64,000 nucleotides of DNA from Ensifer adhaerens (GTDB taxonomy: Bacteria; Pseudomonadota; Alphaproteobacteria; Rhizobiales; Rhizobiaceae). Positions 17,560-27,272 of the stretch are shown here, in pieces. Under the pieces are notes generated by a model. The model did not search any database. It was not told the DNA's origin and saw only the letters and a list, made by a program, of their open reading frames with translations. The DNA lies in the NCBI RefSeq assembly GCF_002940685.1, contig NZ_PNFP01000019.1:1-64000 (forward strand). Reading direction: 5' to 3'. The translations under genes and the position numbers were made by a program. Every line of letters starts with the position of its first letter. The stretch's first letter is position 1.

Positions 17560-18537
17560 TCACTGAGCGCGATACGCGCTTCGTACGTCTTCCATCATGA
17601 TTTTCAGCGAGGTGACGCTTGCAGCGGTCACGTACCAGGCCTCCGGATCTACGAGCACGACCTTTCCATTCTTCCAGGCGTTCGTTTGGCGCAGGAGTGG
17701 ATTCTCGATCGTTGCGACATCCAAGACCGATCGGCGTTCCATGACCGCGGTGCGGTCGATGACGAAAATGATGTCTGGGTTTGTTGCCTGAATGAACTCG
17801 CTCGTGACCGGTTGTCCGTGGAGACCGGTCTCGACCGCGTCATTGGCAGGTTTTACCCCGAAGGCATCGAAAACAAAGCCGTATCGCGAGCGAACACCGA
17901 ACGCACTGAAGGCGCCATTGTTGTGCATCACGATCAGCGCCCGTTTGCCGCTTGTTCGCGTGACGCTTTGCAGGTCTGCAAGCTTCCCGTCGAGGCCGGC
18001 GATTTTCTCGCGCGCGACCTCTTCCTTTCCGAAGATACGGGCAAGCGTCATCAGATGGTCTTTTACGACCTCGATGTGGCCTGCGCCGCTATCCCTGTAG
18101 TCGACATCGAAGTGGATGACAGGCGCAAAGCGGCTCAGCTCTCGGTAATGCTCGGCCTGGAGCGATGTGATGAGAACAAGATCCGGACGGAGGGCGTAGA
18201 CGCGCTCGATGTTGGGCTTGACGATGAACCCCAGGTCCGCGACATCAGGATCGTCCCGGTATTTCGACAGAAAATGCGGGACGAAGTCCTTGGCCGTCCC
18301 GGCCACGGGCACGCCCAGCTGATCAAGAAAGTCCAGCTCATTCATGTCGAGCGCGGCCACCCGCTCCGGGCGCCGCTCAATTGAGGCCTTGCCGAGCTTG
18401 TGCTCCACGGTGACCGGTTCGAAGGCGGCGCTGTCGCCGGAACCAGCGCTCCCCGCGGCGACGGGAGCGACAGCAAACGCTGCCGCCGCCAGCGCCAGTG
18501 CCAGAGCCAAGCGGCCAAACTTCATGCCTCGGATCAT
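17560..18537 (-). CDS. Iron-siderophore ABC transporter periplasmic binding protein (FecB/FatB type)
   Basis: A 325-residue cluster-A binding protein with an Ala-rich signal peptide (about residues 1-30). The N lobe has VTVEHKLGKASIERRPERVAAL and DFLDQLGVPVAGTAKDFVP, resembling FatB/VctP/CeuE-type catechol or hydroxycarboxylate siderophore receptors; the C lobe ends with a helix typical of the class. ATG 18537 is preceded by AAAGGAAA and overlaps the ATPase stop (ATGA). It is the last gene of the siderophore operon. Confidence 0.85.
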   Translation of the reverse strand: MIRGMKFGRLALALALAAAAFAVAPVAAGSAGSGDSAAFEPVTVEHKLGKASIERRPERVAALDMNELDFLDQLGVPVAGTAKDFVPHFLSKYRDDPDVADLGFIVKPNIERVYALRPDLVLITSLQAEHYRELSRFAPVIHFDVDYRDSGAGHIEVVKDHLMTLARIFGKEEVAREKIAGLDGKLADLQSVTRTSGKRALIVMHNNGAFSAFGVRSRYGFVFDAFGVKPANDAVETGLHGQPVTSEFIQATNPDIIFVIDRTAVMERRSVLDVATIENPLLRQTNAWKNGKVVLVDPEAWYVTAASVTSLKIMMEDVRSAYRAQ

Positions 18538-19310
18538 CGTGTCTTTCCTTTCTGAGTGAAGTAGTTGCACAGACACCCCTGCTGCCGTTCTACGATCTCG
18601 AGATCGAGGCCGTAGAGCTCTCCGAGACCGCTTTCCGTGACAACCTCGGAAACGGAACCGGCTGCGTGCACGGCGCCGTCCTTCATGGCGACGATATGGT
18701 CGGAGTAGTTGGCAGCGAAGTTGATGTCGTGAATGACGGCGATCACCGTGCGCCCAAGCTCGTCGCAAAGCGTCCGCAACGCCTGCATGATCTGGACCGC
18801 GTGTTTCATGTCGAGATTGTTGAGGGGTTCGTCGAGCAGAAGGCACTGGGTTTCCTGCGCGATCGTCATGGCAAGAAACGCCATCTGGCGCTGGCCGCCG
18901 CTGATCTCGTCAATCAACGCGTTGCGCAGCGGTTCCAGGGAAAGGAAGGCGATCGCCTCGTTGACGGCGCCGCGGTCTTCGGCGGTCAACCGCCCGCGAC
19001 TGTGCGGAAAGCGGCCGAAGGTCACCAGTTCCTCCACCGACAGCCGCATATTGCAGTCGGGGCGCTGTCGAAGCGTTGCGACGCGCTTTGCATAGTCGCC
19101 GACCGCAAGGCTGGCGATATCCGTTCCGTCGATGGTAATGATGCCGCTCGTCGGCGCGAGAAGCCGGGCGATCAACATCAGCAATGTGGACTTGCCCGCC
19201 CCGTTGGGCCCGATCAGGGACGTCAGGTGCCCGCTTGAAAACTCCGCCCGCACATCCGACAGGATGGGGCGATTGCCGTAACTCTTGGCGAGTGCTGTGA
19301 CTTTGATCAT
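18534..19310 (-). CDS. Iron-siderophore ABC transporter ATP-binding protein
   Basis: A 258-residue ATPase of FecE/FepC type: Walker A GPNGAGKST, Q-loop LRQRPDCN, signature EISGGQRQMAF, Walker B CLLLDEPLNNLD and switch His in AVIHDINFAANY. It energises the two FecCD-like permeases. It overlaps the permease gene by 4 bp and the binding-protein gene by 4 bp. Confidence 0.93.
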   Translation of the reverse strand: MIKVTALAKSYGNRPILSDVRAEFSSGHLTSLIGPNGAGKSTLLMLIARLLAPTSGIITIDGTDIASLAVGDYAKRVATLRQRPDCNMRLSVEELVTFGRFPHSRGRLTAEDRGAVNEAIAFLSLEPLRNALIDEISGGQRQMAFLAMTIAQETQCLLLDEPLNNLDMKHAVQIMQALRTLCDELGRTVIAVIHDINFAANYSDHIVAMKDGAVHAAGSVSEVVTESGLGELYGLDLEIVERQQGCLCNYFTQKGKTR

Positions 19311-20257
19311 GCGATGTCCCGGAAACGCAGCGTGAGCGCCAGGAACCAGGCGCCGCAGGCAAGATTGATCAGGATCCCGACGGTGGTGCGATAGTTGAAG
19401 ACATGCTCGACGCTCAGTTGCGCAACGAGGAACATGCCGATCGCAATCAGGCAGCCGAGTGGAAGCGTCACCCGATGCCGTTCACTTCGGGCGCAGGCAT
19501 AGGCAAGGTTCGCGACGAAGATGCCCATGAATGCTGTTGGTCCGATGAGGCTGGTGGAGACGGCCACAAGGACCGCGATCAGCCCGAGCAAAAGGCGCAC
19601 GTGCCGCTGATAATCAACCCCAAGCGAAAGCGCCTGGTCGCGCCCAAGCGCCATGAGGTCGAGAACGGCAAGGCTCCTTGAGCCGGCAAGGCAAACCACC
19701 GCGACGAACCCTGTCGACCAGAGCAGCTGCACCGGCTCCACGCGGTCGAACGAAATGAGCGAAAAGCCCTGGAAAATGGCGAACTCGCCTGGACTGATCC
19801 GGAGCTGGACGAATTGCGTGAAGGTGCCGATCACCATGGTCAGTACCAGCCCGACCAGAAGCGGCTGGCCGGCGTCGAGCTGCGGTCCCTTGAACAGCCA
19901 GTGGTGGATGACCAGCGAATAGGCGACCATCATCAGGATCGAGGCCAGAAAGTTGCCGTAGTCCCCCAACACCATCAGACTGGACGTGCCGAGGATCAGC
20001 ACCAGAAGGGCCTGCAGCAGCAGATAAACCGCCTCGTATCCCATGACGGCAGGTGTGAGAATGCGATTGCCGGCAATCGTCTGGAAGACGATCGAGGACA
20101 GGCCGACGGCAATGCCGCCGACGATCATTGCGGCGAGCTTTGTCAGCCTGCGCGGGATGATATAGGCAAAGTCCAGGCCGGAGCCGACGAAGACGAAGAA
20201 GATCGACAACGCTGCAATGCCGACTAAGGCGACCAGCAAACTTACGCGTCTCCTCAT
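19307..20257 (-). CDS. Iron-siderophore ABC transporter permease (FecCD family), second subunit
   Basis: A 316-residue permease with about nine membrane helices. It has the family's RLTKLAAMIVGGIAVGLSSIVFQTI entry region (split here in two runs of the same motif) and the cytoplasmic ATPase-docking loop ALGRDQALSLGVD. It pairs with the product of the gene upstream to form the channel. Overlaps of 4 bp on both sides show a tightly coupled operon. Confidence 0.92.
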   Translation of the reverse strand: MRRRVSLLVALVGIAALSIFFVFVGSGLDFAYIIPRRLTKLAAMIVGGIAVGLSSIVFQTIAGNRILTPAVMGYEAVYLLLQALLVLILGTSSLMVLGDYGNFLASILMMVAYSLVIHHWLFKGPQLDAGQPLLVGLVLTMVIGTFTQFVQLRISPGEFAIFQGFSLISFDRVEPVQLLWSTGFVAVVCLAGSRSLAVLDLMALGRDQALSLGVDYQRHVRLLLGLIAVLVAVSTSLIGPTAFMGIFVANLAYACARSERHRVTLPLGCLIAIGMFLVAQLSVEHVFNYRTTVGILINLACGAWFLALTLRFRDIA

Positions 20258-21240
20258 CGTCTCTGCCTGACGATCAAGAGAAGAAACAGAAGACCACCCA
20301 CACCGCCCATCGTGAGACCGATCGGCACCTCGAACGGGTAGATCAACAGCCGGCCAAGGATGTCGCAGACAAGCACAAGCGACGCGCCCCCGAGCGCCAC
20401 CGACGGCAGTGTGCGGGCGAGATTGTCCCCTTGCCTCAGCGCAACGACGTTCGGCACGACGAGGCCGACGAAGGGGACCGCTCCGACGGCGACGACGGTC
20501 GCCGCCACCGTGGTCGACACCAGGAGCAGACCGAGCGCGACCATGGCGCGATAGCTGATACCCAGACTGGTCGCCACGTCGCTACCCATGCCGAGCAGCG
20601 TGAAGCGATGGGCAAACGCGTAAGCTGCGCAGACGACGGGCAGAACGAGCCAGACGATTTCGTAATTTCCCTCAACGATTTTCGAGAAGTCGCCAAGCAG
20701 CCACCCCTGCATGCTCTGCAGCATGTTTCGGCTGTAGGCGTAGAATTCCGCGATCGCGCCAAGCACGCTGCCGTACATCAGGCCGATGACGGGAACGAGG
20801 ATGGTGTTCTTGACCTGCAGGCGTCCGATGAGAGCCACATAGATGAGACTGGCCGCGAAGCAGAAGCCAAGAGCCAGGGACGCACGCACCAGGGCTCCGC
20901 TGGCCGGCGCCACGGATAGGGCAACCAGGATGCCGAGCTTGGCCGCCTCCAATCCGCCGGTGGTCGCCGGTTCGACGAAGCGGTTGCGGACCACATGCTG
21001 CAGTATCACGCCACAGGTGGCGAGCCCCACGCCGGTCAGGACGAGGGCGGCAAGCCGCGGCAACCGGCTTGCCGTCAGCGTCAACCATGCCTCGTCTGAA
21101 AGCGAAGCGAGCGCCATGAGGCTCATCCGGTTGACGCCAACAGTGAGCGAAACGAGACAAAGCGCCGTAAAGGCAACCGGAATAGTGGCCCGCTTCACAG
21201 CGGCGCGCCCGACGCCGAGGCATACTTCACGACTAGGCAC
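20254..21240 (-). CDS. Iron-siderophore ABC transporter permease (FecCD family), first subunit
   Basis: About 328 residues; a FecCD permease with RLPRLAALVLTGVGLATCGV, the QG-type docking loop GMGSDVATSLGIS and GAVPFVGLVVPNVVALRQG. The start is uncertain: GTG 21240 overlaps the end of the upstream ABC gene by 8 bp with GGATGGCGG in front; an in-frame GTG further in would shorten it. Earlier in-frame starts read through the neighbour and are rejected. Confidence 0.85.
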   Translation of the reverse strand: MPSREVCLGVGRAAVKRATIPVAFTALCLVSLTVGVNRMSLMALASLSDEAWLTLTASRLPRLAALVLTGVGLATCGVILQHVVRNRFVEPATTGGLEAAKLGILVALSVAPASGALVRASLALGFCFAASLIYVALIGRLQVKNTILVPVIGLMYGSVLGAIAEFYAYSRNMLQSMQGWLLGDFSKIVEGNYEIVWLVLPVVCAAYAFAHRFTLLGMGSDVATSLGISYRAMVALGLLLVSTTVAATVVAVGAVPFVGLVVPNVVALRQGDNLARTLPSVALGGASLVLVCDILGRLLIYPFEVPIGLTMGGVGGLLFLLLIVRQRR

Positions 21241-22966
21241 CGATCCGCCATCCTTTGGCGGCCTGACGCTGCTGCAGAAAGTGTCGATAAAGTCCGTCCC
21301 GGGCTTCCAGTTCCCTCGGCGAACCTTTCTCGGCAACCCGGCCGTTTTCCATGACGACGATGGCGTCCGCCATTCGCACGGTCGAAAGCTGATGGGCGAT
21401 AACGAGAACGGTACGCTTGCCACGCAATCGAGACAGTGTTCTGGCGATGGCTTCCTGGTTCTCGGCATCGAGCGCCGCTGTTGCTTCGTCCACCAGCAGG
21501 ATCGGGGAATCCTTGATCAGCCCGCGCGCGATTGCGACACGCTGGCGCTCTCCGCCCGACAGGCGCGCACCGCCCTCGCCGACGATCGTGTCGAAGCCAT
21601 CCGGCAGGCGATCTGCGATCTCATCGACACCGGCCAACTGCGCGGCGGCACGGATGTCGTCATCCGTCGCACCCGGACGACCGATACGGATATTGTCGGC
21701 GATGCTGCCCTGAAAAAGCCAACTGTCCTGGAAAATCTGGCTGATCTGTGCGGAGAGGTCCTTTGAGCTGATGTCGCGGATATCGACGCCACCGATCATG
21801 ACCTGGCCGGCATCGGCGTCGAAGAAACGCGCAACCATGCGCATCAGCGTGGTCTTGCCGGAGCCTGAAGCACCGATCAGCGCGAGCATGCTGCCCGGCT
21901 CGACCCTCAGGCTAACGCCGCTGACGACCGCAGGTTCTCCCCGCCGGTAGCCAAAGGTGACGTCGCGCAGTTCAACTGACGCGTCCCGCGGGCACTGTGG
22001 ATTGACGGGTTCCGATAGCGGATCTTCGGTGAGAACGCGATCGACTTCCGCCAACTGGTTTCTGGCGCCGCGCACTGCGGCCCCAAAGGCCGCCACATCA
22101 AGGAGCGGATCCACGAAGCGGACGGCCAGAAGCATTGCAGCGACGACCGCCACGATCTCGGGAACGGACACATCACTGGTCAGCCGGGAAGCGGCCGCGA
22201 TCACCAATGCTGCAAAGGCGGCTTGCAGGATCCAGACATTCAGCACGACCGAGAGTGTGGAGAGCCAGATCAGCCTTCGGCCCGAACGATGCTGGCTTTC
22301 AATCGCGCCCTCGAGGAACCTGACCCCACCGCCCTCGCCGTTGAAGGCGCGCAAAACGGATTGCGCCTGCGCGAACTCGACCGCGCGTTGGCTGGTTTCG
22401 GCGGCGCTCATTTGATAGGCGGTGTCGGCGGCACGGCCAAGCCGCGCGGACAGCACGAAAACGCCGACCATCAGCGGTAAAGTGACAAGTCCTATCAATC
22501 CCATGCTCCCGTCGAGCACGAAAAGCGCCGATACAACAACGAGTGGGGTCACCGCTCCGCTGACGAGTGGCGTGACGACATGGGCCGGAAGCTGGGCGAT
22601 CTCCATCATGCCGTGCGTAACGATATGTCCGAGCCTCGCGGTGTTTTCGGACGTGAACCATCCGACCGGAAGACGCGCGACGTGGTCCCCGATGCGCAAG
22701 CGAGCGCCGCCAAGAATGGCGAGACCCACGCCGATACCGGCGATCTCAACGCGCCGCCGCAGCAACCAGCAGGCCACCACACCCACGAGAAGGATAGCGA
22801 GCCAGCGCCCCGCTCCTTCGCCGTCCCCTCGTAGCAGACTGCCGAGAAGGGGCACTGCAGCGGCGATCGTGGCGCCACTCAGAAGACCATAGGACAGGGC
22901 CATCACCACATAGCGCCTGAACACGGGCGCATCGTCCGAAAGCAGCCGCAAGAGTGCTTTTATCAT
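21233..22966 (-). CDS. Fused membrane-ATPase ABC half-transporter (YbtQ/IrtB-like)
   Basis: A 577-residue half-transporter: about six helices in residues 1-310, then an ATPase with Walker A GASGSGKTT, signature RLSGGERQRVAIARGL, Walker B ILLVDEATAALD and IAHQLSTV. Pairs of such proteins in siderophore loci (YbtPQ, IrtAB) import the ferri-siderophore or export the siderophore; direction cannot be read here. It overlaps its partner by 4 bp. Confidence 0.88.
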   Translation of the reverse strand: MIKALLRLLSDDAPVFRRYVVMALSYGLLSGATIAAAVPLLGSLLRGDGEGAGRWLAILLVGVVACWLLRRRVEIAGIGVGLAILGGARLRIGDHVARLPVGWFTSENTARLGHIVTHGMMEIAQLPAHVVTPLVSGAVTPLVVVSALFVLDGSMGLIGLVTLPLMVGVFVLSARLGRAADTAYQMSAAETSQRAVEFAQAQSVLRAFNGEGGGVRFLEGAIESQHRSGRRLIWLSTLSVVLNVWILQAAFAALVIAAASRLTSDVSVPEIVAVVAAMLLAVRFVDPLLDVAAFGAAVRGARNQLAEVDRVLTEDPLSEPVNPQCPRDASVELRDVTFGYRRGEPAVVSGVSLRVEPGSMLALIGASGSGKTTLMRMVARFFDADAGQVMIGGVDIRDISSKDLSAQISQIFQDSWLFQGSIADNIRIGRPGATDDDIRAAAQLAGVDEIADRLPDGFDTIVGEGGARLSGGERQRVAIARGLIKDSPILLVDEATAALDAENQEAIARTLSRLRGKRTVLVIAHQLSTVRMADAIVVMENGRVAEKGSPRELEARDGLYRHFLQQRQAAKGWRIGA

Positions 22967-24762
22967 GGCGTGACCTCGCAGATTGCTGTTTCCGGCATGT
23001 GGTCGCCATAGCCACCCGCTCGCCAAAGTCGGGCGTAGCAGCCGTTGAGCGCCAGGAGATCGGCATGCTTGCCAACTTCGACTATCCTTCCCCGCTCCAT
23101 GACGATGATGCGGTCGGCATGCGTGATGGTGTCCAGCCGGTGTGCAATGACGAGGAGAGTTCGCCCCGATGCGAAGCCGGAAAGGGCCGATTGGACGGCA
23201 GCCTCGCTCTCGGCGTCGGCAGCGGCCGTCGCCTCGTCGAGCACCAATACGGGAGGATCAAGAAGGATCGCGCGGGCGATAGCGACACGTTGCTCTTCAC
23301 CGCCGGACAGACGCGCATCCTGGCCGACAACCGTATCGTAGCCGCGCGGCAGTGCCATGATCCGGTCGTGAATGTTGGCGAGGCGCGCCGCGGCTTCGAC
23401 CGCCTGACGGCTCGCGGATGGACGCCCGAGCGCGATGTTGTCGCCAAGGGTCGCATGGATCAGACGAACGTCCTGCAGGACGAAACCGATGCGTCGATAG
23501 AGATCGGTCGATGCGATCTGACGCAGATCGACGCCACCAAGCGTGATCCGTCCGCGGTCCGGGTCGAAGAACCGGAGAAGCAATCGGGCGATCGTGGATT
23601 TACCCGCGCCCGACGGACCGACAATCGCGGTGACCGTCCCGGGCTCGAGGGTAAAATCGATATCGCAAACGACGTCGTTCGGCCCGTCATAGGCGTAGCG
23701 CACGCCCTCGAAACGGATTTCAGTGCCCTCGGGTCGCATGCTCGACCCGGGCGCCGGCTGTTCGAGCAGCGGCGTGTCGAGGAGGCTCTGCACTCTTTCA
23801 GCAGCACCGGTGGCATTCGCAACAGCATGTCCCAGGAAGCCGAGAAGCATCATCGGGCCGGAAATACCCGGCGCGACAAGCGCGAAGGGCAAAACATCAA
23901 CGGCCGTAATCCAGCCCAGGTGGACGAAGAGCGAGCCGAACGCCAGAGTGAACGCGAGCACCGTGACCGGCGTGATGATTGCGTTGGCGTTGGCGAGCGG
24001 AATGACGAGCGGTCCGGTAAAGCGCAGGAAGGCTTTCTGGAAGCCATCGACCGCGTCGCGATAACCCTCATGCGCCCTGCCTGCGGCGCCGAACGCCTTG
24101 ACGACCGGAATGCCGCTTATGAATTCGACGACTGCATTGCTGATGCGGCTCTGCCCGGCGATAAAATCCTTGAGGCGCTCCTCGGTGATCGACCTTTTCG
24201 CGGCACCGAAAATCAGGTGGAACAGCGGGAAGGGCAGCAATGCCAGGACGGCGAGGCGCCAATCGATGGCGAGCAAGTAGACAACCGAAATCGCAATGGC
24301 GCCGACGCAGCGTCCATACGTCGTATAGTAATGCGCGGTCAGTTCATGCAGTGTCGTGATGTCGTCCTGTATCGCCTGCCTGACGGCTCCCGACGCATGA
24401 GTGGAGAACCATCCGAGCGGAACCTTGGACAGCCTGTCGACCAGCGCTTTGCGAAGGCGCACCGTAAGCCAGTTATCGGCAAGATGAGCCAGAAGCTCGC
24501 CCGCCGTCACCAGCGCCATGCCGGCTACAAGGCAGAAGAGGCTGATGGCAACGACACCGGGGATGTCGCCTGAGGCGTCCCCTGCGCCGTCGACAAGCGC
24601 AAGCTTTGCAATGACGGCAATCCCCGCCAGCGGGACGAGCACGAGAGCCTGCCCGACCGTGGCAAGGACCACCGCCACGGCCAATCTCATGCGGACCGGA
24701 TGTAGCAGCCGTCTCACCGGAGACCGTCGCTCCGCTCCGGATATTGCCTTGTCCTCACTCAT
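22963..24762 (-). CDS. Fused membrane-ATPase ABC half-transporter (YbtP/IrtA-like)
   Basis: A 599-residue half-transporter. Residues 20-320 are the membrane domain (VPLGWFSTHASGAVRQ is the coupling region seen in IrtA/YbtP relatives). The ATPase has GPSGAGKST, ARLSGGEEQRVAIARAI, VLVLDEATAAAD (the usual SALD is AAAD) and IAHRLDTI. The N-terminal extension of IrtA with its FAD-reductase domain is absent. With the next gene it forms a heterodimer, likely handling the same siderophore as the FecBCD-type system. Confidence 0.88.
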   Translation of the reverse strand: MSEDKAISGAERRSPVRRLLHPVRMRLAVAVVLATVGQALVLVPLAGIAVIAKLALVDGAGDASGDIPGVVAISLFCLVAGMALVTAGELLAHLADNWLTVRLRKALVDRLSKVPLGWFSTHASGAVRQAIQDDITTLHELTAHYYTTYGRCVGAIAISVVYLLAIDWRLAVLALLPFPLFHLIFGAAKRSITEERLKDFIAGQSRISNAVVEFISGIPVVKAFGAAGRAHEGYRDAVDGFQKAFLRFTGPLVIPLANANAIITPVTVLAFTLAFGSLFVHLGWITAVDVLPFALVAPGISGPMMLLGFLGHAVANATGAAERVQSLLDTPLLEQPAPGSSMRPEGTEIRFEGVRYAYDGPNDVVCDIDFTLEPGTVTAIVGPSGAGKSTIARLLLRFFDPDRGRITLGGVDLRQIASTDLYRRIGFVLQDVRLIHATLGDNIALGRPSASRQAVEAAARLANIHDRIMALPRGYDTVVGQDARLSGGEEQRVAIARAILLDPPVLVLDEATAAADAESEAAVQSALSGFASGRTLLVIAHRLDTITHADRIIVMERGRIVEVGKHADLLALNGCYARLWRAGGYGDHMPETAICEVTP

Positions 24763-24828
24763 TTTCTTCTCGCTGATGTGAAGGATATCGCCGGTGCCAG
24801 CACGGAGTGCCCTGCACTATTTGGCTCT

Positions 24829-27078
24829 TCAGAAGTCGACGGATGCCGAAAGCAGATAGGTGCGCGGCGCCCCGAAGCCTCCGGCCAGGCTGTTTCCGCC
24901 CCAATAGGCCTCATTCGTGACGTTCTGGATGGAGGCGCGCACGACCAGCGGCTTGCCATCCACGTCGAAGGTATGGCGCGCGCCGAGATCGAGCGTTGTG
25001 AAGGCGGGTAGTGAAAGGGTGTTGTCGCCGTTGATGTAGCGCTTGCCGACATGGTTGATGTTGCCTGACAGGGTCAGCCCCTCAACCGACGGCACATCGT
25101 ATTCCAGCCCGAGCTTCGCCATCACCGCCGGCACCCCGACCGCAGTCTTGCCGTCCTGGAGACCGTTGAGGGATTTCGTCACCTCGGCCTCAGTGTAGGA
25201 GACGCCGCCCAAAAGGCGCAGTCCCGAGCGGACCTCACCGAAGACGTTCAGCTCGACGCCGCGATTGCGCTGCTCGCCATAGGTGCCGAACACGTTGGTA
25301 ACGGGATCGGTATAGGCACTCGGCTTTTCGATCTGGAACAGGCTGAGGGTCGTGGTGAAGTCGCCGAGATCCCATTTGGTTCCGACCTCGACCTGCTTGG
25401 TCTGGTAGGGCGCGAGAGCCTCGCCTGAATTCTTCGCAGTGAGCGGTGCTGTCGCTCCCTGGCTCAGACCTTCTATGTAGTTGGCGTAGAAGGACAGGCT
25501 TTCATTCGCCCTGTAGAGCGCGGCAATCGCAGGCGTCACGCGGCTTGAATCGTAGCTCGACGTCAACGCGCCCGTGACAAGGTTGCGATTGGCACTCTCG
25601 ACCTTCTGATAGCGCAACCCGAAGGTCAGCTGCAGTTGGTCTTCAAAGAAGCTCATGGTGTCCGACACGGCGACACTGGAAAGCTCCTGGTCTTCGGACG
25701 TGGTGGGCCCCATCGCGTTGTAGGATGTCAGATCGGGCGCTTGACCGAAGTTGAGGTTATAGTAGTTCGTCAAGGTGAGGTTGGCATACCGTCGATCTTT
25801 GAAGACGTTGTGCTTGCTAAACCGGGTCGCCGCCACATTCCACTCATGCTTGATTTCCCCCGTCGCGAAATCGCCCCGAAGGCCGACCTCACCGGAATCC
25901 TGCCGGCCGTCACGGGCTGAGCGGAGGCCGGTGACGCTGATGTCACCTGCATTGTTCAGAAGCGTGTTCTGCGTGATCAGGGCGTCGTACCCTCCAAAAC
26001 GCCATCCCCATGCGGCATAGGCTGTGATGGCGTCAGTGAGGTCGACTTCTCCACGCAGCACGAAGGCTTCGGTCTCGTTCGTGGTGTACGACCAGGGTGC
26101 GGCCAGCGAATGGTCGCCCGTGCGAGGCTCCGGCAGCACGGTGACCGCAGACCCGAGGCCCGAGAGGCCGAAGTAGTTTACGCCGTCCATGTCCTCCTTC
26201 TGCTTGTAGTAGTCGAAGGAGAACCGTGCATTCTCGCCACGCCAGTCAAGTGCGGCGGAGCCAAGCACCACCTGATCCGTTTCGTTGTCGACGGCGGTAT
26301 CGCCACCACGCAACACGCCGTTGAGACGGACGCCCCATTCGTTCTCGTCTCCGAAGCGCCGGCCGAGATCGACATGGGTGCCCCAGAGGCTGTCCGATGC
26401 ATAGGTGGTGGTCAGACGGGTCAGCGGCTCGTCGTCGGCGCGCTTGGGCACAAGCGCCACGCTTCCCCCGACTGTGCCGCCCGGCGGCATGCCATAAAGG
26501 AACGCAGCCGGTCCCTTCAGCACTTCGACCCGTTCGACAAATTCCGTCGAGCCGCGCATGTTGGGCGCCATGCCGACGAGGCCCGCAAAGGTCGCATCGT
26601 CCACGGAACTGTTGAAGCCGCGGATGAAGTAGGTCTCATAGATGTTGCGCTTGTTGGGCACAAAGACCGAGGGATCGGTCGCACCGATGACGGCGCCGAC
26701 ATCCTGCGCCTCCCGGTTCTGAATATATTCCTCGGTGTAGGAGACGGTGTTGAACGGCGTCTCCATGAGGTCCTTGTTGCCAAGCATGCCGACGCGGCTG
26801 CCCGTCGCGACCTGACCACCAGCATAGGCGGCAGGCAGATCTCCAACACCCGTGGCGACAATCGGAGCAAGCGTGGTCGCACCATCTGCGCTTCCAGACA
26901 CGTGCGTCTGATCCGCGGGTTTTGCGGTGCGCTTCGTCTTGTGCGTCTCCTGCGCCATAACAGGCGCCGCAACGAACGCTGCAAGCGCCGTTCCAGCCAG
27001 CAACCTCCCAAAGCCGTGGCCAATTCTGGCGCCGCGCCTGTTATCGCAACGACGATTTATGGTGTGATCCGAACCCAT
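24829..27078 (-). CDS. TonB-dependent siderophore receptor
   Basis: A 749-residue outer-membrane receptor: signal peptide to about residue 42 (AAPVMAQ), plug domain about 75-200 with NKDLMETPFNTVSYT, IRGFNSSVDD, VEVLKGPAAFLYGMPPGGTV, and a 22-strand barrel ending in an aromatic (ASVDF). These fit FhuA/FpvA/IrgA-like ferric-siderophore receptors, with no N-terminal signalling domain. ATG 27078 follows GGAAGGCAGGGG; the GTG further up lies in the palindrome leader. First gene of the siderophore operon. Confidence 0.93.
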   Translation of the reverse strand: MGSDHTINRRCDNRRGARIGHGFGRLLAGTALAAFVAAPVMAQETHKTKRTAKPADQTHVSGSADGATTLAPIVATGVGDLPAAYAGGQVATGSRVGMLGNKDLMETPFNTVSYTEEYIQNREAQDVGAVIGATDPSVFVPNKRNIYETYFIRGFNSSVDDATFAGLVGMAPNMRGSTEFVERVEVLKGPAAFLYGMPPGGTVGGSVALVPKRADDEPLTRLTTTYASDSLWGTHVDLGRRFGDENEWGVRLNGVLRGGDTAVDNETDQVVLGSAALDWRGENARFSFDYYKQKEDMDGVNYFGLSGLGSAVTVLPEPRTGDHSLAAPWSYTTNETEAFVLRGEVDLTDAITAYAAWGWRFGGYDALITQNTLLNNAGDISVTGLRSARDGRQDSGEVGLRGDFATGEIKHEWNVAATRFSKHNVFKDRRYANLTLTNYYNLNFGQAPDLTSYNAMGPTTSEDQELSSVAVSDTMSFFEDQLQLTFGLRYQKVESANRNLVTGALTSSYDSSRVTPAIAALYRANESLSFYANYIEGLSQGATAPLTAKNSGEALAPYQTKQVEVGTKWDLGDFTTTLSLFQIEKPSAYTDPVTNVFGTYGEQRNRGVELNVFGEVRSGLRLLGGVSYTEAEVTKSLNGLQDGKTAVGVPAVMAKLGLEYDVPSVEGLTLSGNINHVGKRYINGDNTLSLPAFTTLDLGARHTFDVDGKPLVVRASIQNVTNEAYWGGNSLAGGFGAPRTYLLSASVDF

Positions 27079-27095
27079 GCCCCTGCCTTCCACTT

Positions 27096-27122
27096 AATTA
27101 GTTTATGCCCACTAAACTAATT
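27096..27122. promoter_or_regulatory. Perfect 10-bp inverted repeat, probable TetR operator
   Basis: AATTAGTTTA (27096-27105) and TAAACTAATT (27113-27122) are exact inverted repeats with a 7-base spacer, 18 bases in front of the receptor start. The form matches TetR-family operators, and the regulator gene is divergent. Confidence 0.72.
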
Positions 27123-27143
27123 GCCAAGGGCCGTCAACATTCT

Positions 27144-27158
27144 TGACTTGCAAAGTCA
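27144..27158. promoter_or_regulatory. TGA-N9-TCA palindrome, candidate RirA iron-responsive operator
   Basis: TGACTTGCAAAGTCA is a palindrome (TGACTT-GCA-AAGTCA) that fits the rhizobial iron-responsive operator pattern TGA-N9-TCA bound by RirA (established for Rhizobium/Sinorhizobium). It sits between the receptor and the TetR gene, as expected for an iron-repressed promoter. Confidence 0.65.
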
Positions 27159-27272
27159 TGTTTCTATCGATGTCTCCTACAACCATCAGAAATCATTGAA
27201 CAACTTCGGCTATCGCTCTATAAGACACGGAAGGCGGGCGCGCCGCGATACAACGCAACTGGAAGTGTGGAC

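Noticed and set aside
22954-24573. 539-codon plus-strand frame antisense to the YbtP-like transporter
   Set aside because: Highly charged nonsense composition; the ABC motifs lie on the minus strand.
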